From Siphonodentalium dalli (lineage: Eukaryota; Mollusca; Scaphopoda; Gadilida; Siphonodentaliidae), in assembly GCA_032622095.1 (NCBI GenBank), contig CP136062.1, positions 36,272,918 to 36,336,917 on the forward strand: 64,000 nt of DNA, read 5' to 3'. A model generated the notes under the pieces. It did not search any database. It was not told the origin of the DNA and saw nothing but the letters and a program-made list of their open reading frames with translations. Positions 55,812-64,000 of the stretch are shown piece after piece. Each line of letters begins with the position of its first letter. The first letter of the stretch is position 1. Position numbers and translations under genes: made by a program.

Positions 55812-57039
55812 GTTTTGATTAAGTGCGTATGATAATTCGGATTTGTTTTGATTAAGTGCGTATGATAATTCGGATTTGTTTTGATTAAGTGCGTATGATA
55901 ATTCGGATTTGTTTTGATTAAGTGCGTATGATAATTCGGATTTGTTTTGATTAAGTGCGTATGATAATTCGGATTTGTTTTGATTAAGTGCGTATGATAA
56001 TTCGGATTTGTTTTGATTAAGTGCGTATGATAATTCGGATTTGTTTTAATTAAGTGCGTATGATAATTCGGATTTGTTTTGATTAAGTGCGTATGATAAT
56101 TCGGATTTGTTTTGATTAAGTGCGTATGATAATTCGGATTTGTTTTGATTAAGTGCGTATGATAATTCGGATTTGTTTTGATTAAGTGCGTATGATAATT
56201 CGGATTTGTTTTGATTAAGTGCGTATGATAATTCGGATTTGTTTTGATTAAGTGCGTATGATAATTCGGATTTGTTTTGATTAAGTGCGTATGATAATTC
56301 GGATTTGTTTTGATTAAGTGCGTATGATAATTCGGATTTGTTTTGATTAAGTGCGTATGATAATTCGGATTTGTTTTGATTAAGTGCGTATGATAATTCG
56401 GATTTGTTTTGATTAAGTGCGTATGATAATTCGGATTTGTTTTGATTAAGTGCGTATGATAATTCGGATTTGTTTTGATTAAGTGCGTATGATAATTCGG
56501 ATTTGTTTTGATTAAGTGCGTATGTTAATTCGGATTTGTTTTGATTAAGTGCGTATGATAATTCGGATTTGTTTTGATTAAGTGCGTATGATAATTCGGA
56601 TTTGTTTTGATTAAGTGCGTATGATAATTCGGATTTGTTTTGATTAAGTGCGTATGATAATTCGGATTTGTTTTGATTAAGTGCGTATGATAATTCGGAT
56701 TTGTTTTGATTAAGTGCGTATGATAATTCGGATTTGTTTTGATTAAGTGCGTATGATAATTCGGATTGGTTTTGATTAAGTGCGTATGATAATTCGGATT
56801 TGTTTTGATTAAGTGCGTATGATAATTCGGATTTGTTTTGATTAAGTGCGTATGATAATTCGGATTTGTTTTGATTAAGTGCGTATGATAATTCGGATTT
56901 GTTTTGATTAAGTGCGTATGATAATTCGGATTTGTTTTGATTAAGTGCGTATGATAATTCGGATTTGTTTTGATTAAGTGCGTATGATAATTCGGATTTG
57001 TTTTGATTAAGTGCGTATGATAATTCGGATTTGTTTTGA
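55812..57039. repeat. 33-bp satellite array, about 37 nearly identical units
   Basis: The unit is 'gttttgattaagtgcgtat' + 'gataattcggattt'. Only about three substitutions are seen along the array (near 56,047, 56,525 and 56,767), so it was expanded or homogenised recently. It follows the 63-bp array after only ~66 bases of unique sequence. All plus-strand frames have stops. Confidence 0.97.
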
Positions 57040-57164
57040 CTAAATCGTTGATGACGTCAGTCTTGGTGGTGACGCACCACGACGTGAACTGTGTGGCGCG
57101 ATATCATTCTATACACGCAGAACTACACAATCTCATAAGATACTACCTTTTACATATTAGTCTT

Positions 57165-57850
57165 TTCCGTACATTGAAGGGGGTGGGTCACGAAAAAAGA
57201 TCCGGACACTAGGCGCAAAAAATAATTTCAGCTTTTATTTTTTCCGATTCTGGGATAGGGACCCACCCCCTCCAAACGGTTTCAAATGACTATTGTACAC
57301 AGTTTTTCTGATCTTGTCTAATCTATGTTCCGTATCCTGGTTATAGAAGCATTCCTACTTTTGATTTACCAAAAAGACTGTAAAGTTTCAAAACAATTCT
57401 CCAATAAATGTGGGCAGTAGGGTGTACTGATGCATTGACATTTGAAACCCAAGATGGCTGTTGGCGGCCATGTTTATTTTAATCAAATTTTGCGAACAAA
57501 AGGAAGGCTTCCATTGAGAGGTCACCTCGAATATCCATATGAAGTTTGGTGACGATTTGATGAGAAATGTGACCTGTAAGGTGTGCTAACGGATTTAGTC
57601 ATACGAAGAGTAAAATTTAAGATAGCCGCTGGCAGCCATGTGTTTTACTGAATTTGGAAAAAATAGTAGGCACCCATCGATAGGTCACACAGAGGATCCA
57701 TATGAAGTTTGGTGATGATCGGATGAGGGCTAAGCCATGTAGGGTGTGTTAACGGATTTAGTGATGCAAATAGTAAAATTCAAAATGGTTGCCGGCGGCC
57801 ATGTTTTTCAACAAAATTTGTCAATTTTGACAGCTCCCACTAGAGGTGAT
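57165..57850. repeat. ~165-bp diverged tandem repeat (AAGATGGC.GC.GGCGGCCATG)
   Basis: 'gttggcggccatgt', 'gctggcagccatgt' and 'gccggcggccatgt' recur at ~57,460, 57,630 and 57,790. In between are 'tccatatgaagtttggtga' and 'gtgtgctaacggatttagt'-like words. Three diverged units lie on plus. No coding part of a parent element is seen. Confidence 0.7.
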
Positions 57851-58850
57851 CATATACCCATATATCGAATATCGTTGAAATCGGCCAAAGTTTGTTTTAA
57901 CACCTTTGTTTTATTTTATTATGTTTTTTTGACTAGTCTATTTTTATTTGAAGAGTTTACATTTATTTAAAGAATCTATTATTGTGTTTATGTTTTCATT
58001 TATATCAGATTGAATAAATGAGTTTTAATAGAACTATTTAAATCTGAGACGTCCCATGTCAATGTGCATTGATAGACCCTTGATGAAAACAGTTAGCAAA
58101 CTGATCTTTTAAAAAAACCCATCGGTGTCATCCGTCATTATTAACTGATGGTGAATTCAAACCCGCCTACGAAGAGTTAAGTGCATACATATTACATAAT
58201 AGAAGCATTCTTTATTACCTTTTGTCCCATTATTTTGAAAGAAAAATTGTGTAAGCAGGGCTGCTGAATCACCCACCCACCTCCGCCTAGTGTTCAGACA
58301 AAATTTGCACCCCCCGATCCCGAAATAGGTATTCATGTATCGCTACCTTATATGGGCCGCATATAGTTTCGCCATGACTCGTTGATACACGGTCCAGAAA
58401 AGGTAGCTCGACTTGAATACGGATCTCGGAAACACACAAACGATAAACTAAACATCATAGCTGTTGACGGCCTTGGTATGGCATATTGTAAGTATATGAC
58501 ATCATTCGTGTCGTGTACCGTGATACATTCGTGTCATTCCGTCCGTGAATTGATTTTGGCCCATCTTGTGGCCACTTCTGAATTGTTTTGACCATTTTCA
58601 GAAACTTAGGCCAAATTAAAGAACCAAACATGTGTAATGATCAAGAAAACAGGAACTGTAAGACAAAATATATATCTCACAGGCACAAAAATAAATAGAG
58701 CTTGAGTTGGACAATGGAAATGTGCACGGATGGGAACTGCAATAACTGAAATATGTCTAGCGTATAACGTACATGTATATCAACAAAATGATCACTTAAT
58801 TTCCTACATTATATTACGTTGAAACCACCAATCAGTAAAGTATTCACACT
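57851..58850. other. No supported gene
   Basis: Short frames only; a doubtful exon at ~58,414-58,489 was rejected (see the rejected list). Confidence 0.4.
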
Positions 58851-58855
58851 TTATT

Positions 58856-59330
58856 AACCCTTTCATGATGGGAGCTTCCTGAATATTTGAGAAAAGCCTG
58901 TGACTATGCATTTTCTTATATATGAGAGTCGACCATAGGTCACCTCGCATATACAAAAGAATGCATTGGCCTAACAAATTTTATAATATTGTTTATAATT
59001 GTTAAAAAATGTAAAACAAAAATGAAAAAAAATAATATAAGAAATAATAATAAAAAGATTTTTTTTTAAATGATAAAAATTGTTAAAGAATGTAAGAAAA
59101 TATGATAAAAATGTTAAGGAATTTAAGAACAAATGATAAAATTGTTAAAGAATATAAGAAAAAAAAATTGTTATAGAACGTATGAAAAATTTATAAAAAA
59201 AATGATAAAAAATTGTCAAAGAATGTAAGAAAAAATAAAAATGATAAATGTTGTTTACAAAATGTAAAAAAAAAATGATAAAAAATTGTTAGGCCAATGC
59301 ATTATCGTCGACTGGCAGAAATAACAGAAT
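58856..59330. mobile_element. Diverged nested-hairpin MITE with A-rich interior
   Basis: Near the left is 'ttaaccctttcatgatggga'. A hairpin of the TATATGCGAG family follows at 58,903-58,972. The A/T-rich interior repeats 'aaaattgttaaagaatgtaa' many times. At the right only 'ttgttaggccaatgcatta' of the second hairpin survives. Confidence 0.65.
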
Positions 59331-59789
59331 ACACTGAGATCTTATGATAATCAGGGAGGTGATTGCTGTTGATTGCAGACTTGAAACATTTTCGCCGATG
59401 GAAAATATGTCACAGACAGCGTGAACTGTGTTGGACTCAGATCAAATAACAACTAATCAAACACACATTCTGTTTTCTATAATAAAGTCCACAACAGGGA
59501 CGTGGCCATATGGTTTTCGTTGGGGTGTTCACCTTAGGAAATTCCAACTGCACCCCCCCCCCCCCACCTTGAATCACAATCAGACCAAACACAAGTTTTG
59601 CATAATTCCATTTGCACCCCACCTTGTTGGACCTCAGTACTCAGGCCTAAATTCGCTAATATCCTATATATTCATAAAATAAACCATATTCTCGGTATGA
59701 GAACATCGAGATTTAACCTGAAAAATTGCGTATAAATCCTAAAATCTAGTGGTCCAGTCAAATGCACACGGCTACGGGCAAGAAACCAG

Positions 59790-60436
59790 GACACACCGGG
59801 CTGACCATGGTTGTTCGGGCCGGTGTGAGAAAATTTCAAACTTCATACACCCCCTCAGGTTGGAAAATTATCCATCTGGTGACCATTTCAGTCCACAAGT
59901 TTGACCAAATGTAGTAAAATATTGTTTTGTTAAATTAGTTAGCCGTTTTGTATTGGCCACGAGGGGGGTGGATAATGGCACACCGGGCCGACCATGGTTC
60001 GGCCCGGTGTGCGAATAATTTTGAAATCTGACCAAGAAAATAGCAAAATCCTAGCATCTAGACTAGCCTCAAGCCTTCCTAGAGTTGGACATTTCAAACC
60101 TGACACCCCCACTTAGGTTGGAAATTTCCAACTGATGACAATTCCAATGACAATGTTGACCAAATGTATGGAAAATTTCCAACTATCGGATGACCATTTC
60201 AGTTCAATATTTGAACAAAAACTAGAAAAATATGCAAATATTGGTCCAAAAACAATTAATTCCCCCAATAAATTGTTTGAAAATCAAACTACAAGAACAT
60301 TTTCAACCTATTGTTGGAGTGAAATGTCCAACTAATGTTTGGCAGGTATGAAATTTCCAACTGTTGAAAATATTGACCAAAGTTGGGAGGGGGTGATACA
60401 CCCCCCAAATCCTCCCCCCTGTCGCCACGTCTCTGA
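59790..60436 (-). repeat. Dispersed repeat, copy B (CCATGG palindromes), truncated
   Basis: It is the reverse-orientation copy of 16,060-16,804, with 'aaaacaattaattccccc', 'gttgaccaaatgta' and two GC-rich palindromes centred on CCATGG (59,791-59,828 and 59,979-60,012). It is cut off at the start of the 60,442-63,525 element after 'gtcgccacgtctctga'. Confidence 0.75.
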
Positions 60437-61187
60437 ATATACACTGTCGGATACCCGTTTAGGTTTGGACGTTTCAAGATGGCGGCGCCAAGTGGGCAGG
60501 ATAAACGGCAAGTTAATATATTGTCTTCAAGAATCAATTAAGGCCATCTTTCGGTTATAAATCTTTAAACAGTTATGTAGGAATTTGTATGCCCAACACC
60601 CATGTAACATGCATTTCGCATGACAGGCATGTGAAATGTTGTATTTGGCGTGTCAAGTCGTCATAAATTTTCGAAATTTTATCGAGGCGGCGAAATGATC
60701 GCTTTTTCGTAATTTCTTGGCCATGGGCTCATGGATCCGCAAATGTATGTATTGTCCTGGGCAGATTATGCTACCACACATTTTCGGAAAGCAAGACCGG
60801 CGATATTTGTATTGTCTAACTCCGAAAAACGACCTTTAAAAATTTCAAAATGTTCAGGTTCATATTCGCAATATTTCGGATGATTTTGTTCAGGTTCAGA
60901 AACAATTTTCGTTCAGGTTCGGACAATTTTCGTTCAGGTTCGGTCGCATCGAAACCTCACCAAGAAGCGAAACACGTAGCTGTTATTGTGCGTGTTGTTT
61001 ACAAACACGCATTGTTATATATCTAAAGATGTCAGCTGAAATTTCCAAATATAGGTGGTAATTTCTCCGAATGAGCGGGACAAAGGCCACAGTTAAATAT
61101 TGTTGCCAATAATCTCGAGCAATGTCGGCTATGCACCAACTAGTGGGGAATGAAATTTCATTGCCATATTACGTACATAAAAACCAA

Positions 61188-61490
61188 TGTCAGAAATGGT
61201 AAAGATCATATATTATACACCCATGATTGTAATTATAAAATATAAAATATATTGGTTTCACGAATGACCAACTCATAATTCCGTTAAAAGAACTATTCCT
61301 TCAAATTATTACAACAGTTTTACTGAAGGTTTCTCATTCATCTCACCAGAATCCCAACTACACCTTTTACCGGACTCGGCCTCCGGGTCGCAGTTCGACT
61401 TGTAATCCGTCCCAAAATTTCCATTTCTATATAAAACGCCCATGACCCATTCATACCAAAAATCAGCGAATTATTATATTCGCGTTATTA
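61188..61490 (+). repeat. Internal ~300-bp direct repeat, first copy
   Basis: It matches 62,605-62,920 in the same orientation ('aatgtcagaaatggta', 'ttggtttcacgaatgaccaa', 'ccggactcggcctcc') and partly 41,756-41,850. Confidence 0.8.
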
Positions 61491-62084
61491 ACAATGGACC
61501 TACATGTACATTTGTATATATACGCGATATTCCGCGGAAGACTGAAAATAGTTCATTAATGAGGTAAGTTCAAAAGAAAACAAATGATCCCGTTTTATTA
61601 CGTATTCAGTTGTTATTGTCTTGATAATTGAGTTTCTGGGTGTAATATTTAACCAAGGGTAGGAACTATTATTTTAGGCGCAAGTAGGAAATTTTCCACC
61701 CAACTTTAGTGATGGGTAATTTGCCAACGGAAACAGCTGATATTGTTTGCATTAGTTTCGCTACTTCGGCGTCTAAATTCTTGTTTCGATAGACAAATAC
61801 TTGTAGTTTTGCAGAATTACTTACCATAAGCATAACATAAAGAGAACATCTATGGTTTCTCGAGTAATATTTTCCTGAAATATCACCGCTCGTGAAGATT
61901 CGCATATTGTAGGTAATATTCGGGAAAACATATTCTCTATGTTCGCATAGCGTTCGAGCTCTGATTAAGGGGTCGTCCTGTTCACCCGGCGGCTATTGTT
62001 TCGGGTAGATGTTGGGGCAGGTGTGCTAATCCTCAACATCACAGAGCTGCCGACTATAGTTTTTATCATAATTGTTAATGGGAA

Positions 62085-62276
62085 TTGGTGGCGATGGCTA
62101 ATTTCGACGGCGATGAGCGGCCGGACGATGAGGATAATTGGGGTTTTTGGAAAATTCAAAACTCGAGAAATACAGCGCGTAGAGGGCTTATTTTGGTGTC
62201 TAACGAAAGGCCGATATTCGCCCTATCCACACATATTAACCCCGCCACTGAACGGACACCGGAAGTTGCATTATGA
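62085..62276 (+). CDS. Possible short exon or ORF inside the TIR element
   Basis: The frame gives 'MANFDGDERPDDEDNWGFWK' and then an Arg-rich stretch, with an acidic N-terminus. It lies in the unique middle of the element between the direct repeats. No family was recognised. It could be the remnant of a host or transposon gene, or chance. Confidence 0.2.
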   Translation: MVAMANFDGDERPDDEDNWGFWKIQNSRNTARRGLILVSNERPIFALSTHINPATERTPEVAL

Positions 62277-62604
62277 ACGAAGAAATGCACATGTTACATG
62301 TTACACAATCACCAGTGAATATACCAGTATAATCCCAATGGCCATGCATACTTAACATGTAACAGGAAGATGTATCGACAGTTGTTTGTGGACAGTTATC
62401 TGATCATCTACCTGCGACGACCTTGTTGGCCTCGTGTGCGGGCTGGGGGGAGGGGCACAAGTGCGCATACATGTATCATGTATCTTGTATGCATGCAATA
62501 AGAAAGTCCGCCCAAATTATTCCGGAGTGCATGGCTAAAATTATGCCACATGTTCCCCGTTTATCGTGTTTGTTTTTTCACGAATAGAAGACAAAAAAGT
62601 AAAA

Positions 62605-62920
62605 CAATGTCAGAAATGGTAACGCGCTCAAGATCATATATTATATAGCCATGATAATTATAGAATATAAAATATATCGGTTTCACGAATGACCAACTCA
62701 TAATTCCGTTAAGACAACCAATCCTTCAAATTATTACAACAACTATATACGGCTTATCACTGAAGGTTTCTCGTGCTTCTCACCAGAATTCCCAACTACA
62801 CCTCTCACCGGACTCGGCCTCCTGGTAGCAGTTCGACATTTAATTCGTCCCAAAAATTCCCATTTCTATAAATAAAACGCACATGGCCCATGTATACTAA
62901 GAATCAGCGAAACATTATAC
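62605..62920 (+). repeat. Internal ~300-bp direct repeat, second copy
   Basis: Direct copy of 61,188-61,490. The spacing suggests duplication within the element or insertion of the same repeat twice. Confidence 0.8.
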
Positions 62921-63601
62921 ACGCGGAGCAAGTGACACGCACAATAACAGCGCGACTGCAGTCGGGCATTTCGCTTCGCGGTGAAATTGTTATGCGTCCG
63001 AACCTGAACGAAAATTTTCCGAACCTAAACGAAAATTGTCGGAACCTGAACGAAAATTGTCCGAACCTGAACAAAAATTGTTTCTGAACCTGAACAAAAT
63101 TATCGGAATTATTGCCAATCTGAACCTGAACATTTTGAAATTTTCAAAGGTCGTTTTTCGGAGTTAGACAATAAAACTATCGCCAGTTTTGCATTCCGAA
63201 GATGTTTGGTAGCATAATCTACTCAGGACAATACATAAATTTGCCGATCCATGAGCACATGGCCAAAAACATTTCGCCGCCTCGATAAAATTTCGAAAAT
63301 GTATGACGACTTGACATGCCAAATACAACATTTTGCATGCCTGTCATGCGAAAGGCATGTTACATAGGTGTTGGGCATACAAATTCCTACATAACTGTTT
63401 AAATGTGTATCACCGAAAGTTGTCGTCAATTGATGCTTGAAGACAATATATTAACTTACCGTTTATCCTGTCCACTGTGCGCCACCATCTTGAAACGTCC
63501 AAACTTAAACGGGTATCCGAAAGTGATATAGCTATCTACTATATATTTTGGGACTTCTGTCTGTCCGTTTGTTTGTTAGCAATATATAATGTTAGGTTTA
63601 A

Positions 63602-63993
63602 CCCTTTACCCAACAGAAGGGCCCTGTGCCAATGCATTCTCTTATATATGCGAGTCGACCATAGGTCGCCTCGCATATATAAGAGAATGCATTGGCTTAA
63701 CACATTAAAAATTATAAAATTGTTAAAGAATGTAAGAAAAAATGGTAAAAGTGTTAAAAAAAGGATTTTTTTTAGGCCAATGCATTCTCTTATATATGCG
63801 AGGCGACCTATGGTCGACTCGCATATATAATATAATGCATTGGCACAGGGTATAACTGTAACTATCACAATGTGGTCAAGGAGCCGGTTCCAATGATATC
63901 CATATTTGTATGGTTCTATTGAGACAGACCGAAGATATTTTAGGCTGTTGAAGCTTTATTTGGCCGGTTTTGGCCGGTTTGTTGGGTAAAGGG
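63602..63993. mobile_element. piggyBac-like MITE (TTAA + CCCTTTACCCAAC) with nested hairpins
   Basis: CCCTTTACCCAAC follows TTAA at 63,598-63,601, and the inverse GTTGGGTAAAGGG precedes TTAA at 63,994-63,997. A TTAA target and CCC termini are typical of piggyBac-type elements. Inside are two near-perfect ~69-bp hairpins (63,634-63,702 and 63,777-63,845) of the TATATGCGAG family, arranged as inverted arms. No transposase. Confidence 0.85.
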
Positions 63994-64000
63994 TTAATTA

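Larger units (their letters stand above)
60442..63525. mobile_element. 3.1-kb element with ~0.57-kb terminal inverted repeats
   Basis: The left end 'cactgtcggatacccgttta' is mirrored at the right as '..taaacgggtatccgaaagtg'. Pairing continues for about 570 bases on each side (to ~61,005 and from ~62,930), through 'aagatggcggcgcca', 'ggcatgtgaaatgttgtatt' and several tandem copies of 'cgttcaggttcgga'. ATA flanks both ends, a possible 3-bp duplication, as in CACTA-like elements. The interior carries two ~300-bp direct repeats and one modest open frame, but no recognised transposase. Confidence 0.7.

Noticed and set aside
54975-55832. 126- and 134-codon frames with a 21-aa repeat
   Set aside because: They are open only because the unit is 63 bp. 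Flanks lack exon features and two units break the frame.
58414-58489. Possible exon ending at gtaagtat ('KLNIIAVDGLGMAY')
   Set aside because: There is a single donor and weak acceptor only, with no recognised domain.

Overview
This window is eukaryotic, intron-bearing and AT-rich, and is dominated by repeats. The few host exons encode C-type-lectin and PAN/apple-like modules. Together with a Maverick/Polinton remnant, a degraded non-LTR element with a (TCAA)n-type tail, many foldback MITEs and several minisatellites, they suggest a marine lophotrochozoan, most likely a mollusc. That assignment is inference from style; no sequence comparison was run.

Layout. 1-8.6 kb holds no convincing gene: a 65-bp perfect palindrome, a degenerate minisatellite (2.6-4.2 kb), a non-LTR 5' fragment, a ~120-bp tandem repeat and a foldback family (7.6-8.4 kb). 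8.66-10.83 kb is a decayed non-LTR element that keeps a Gag-like ORF1 but no reverse transcriptase. 11.4-20.4 kb is a C-type-lectin-like gene: a Thr-rich linker exon, the N-terminal half of a CTLD, then a ~8-kb intron full of MITEs and hairpins, and a frameshifted terminal CTLD exon. 20.6-27.0 kb is a frameshifted Maverick/Polinton relic (integrase, minor capsid, pVI-like protein, major capsid, adenain-like protease), interrupted in the integrase by a 454-bp MITE. 28.96-31.27 kb is an ~88-bp satellite. 32.76-33.07 kb is a secreted PAN-like first exon. 37.3-39.1 kb is a 32-bp satellite.

44,864-52,962 is the outstanding feature: an 8.1-kb, nearly perfect palindromic mobile element. It has AG...CT termini and a 6-bp target duplication (ATTCTC), the Maverick/Polinton integration signature, and it is inserted in a repeat whose intact copies elsewhere in the window show the empty site. 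Each ~4.05-kb arm carries a 588-aa C2H2 zinc-finger/A32-like packaging ATPase and a set of ~70-aa ORFs. The arms meet at a GC-rich tip with two adjacent perfect 10-bp hairpins, an A-B-B'-C-C'-A' arrangement like a T-shaped parvovirus-type telomere. No integrase, polymerase or capsid is visible in it. It therefore looks like a fixed head-to-head dimer of half an element, or a non-autonomous Maverick satellite, mobilised by an integrase in trans.

54.97-57.04 kb holds two abutting arrays (63 bp and 33 bp). 60.44-63.53 kb is a 3.1-kb element with ~0.57-kb terminal inverted repeats. 63.60-63.99 kb is a piggyBac-like TTAA MITE.
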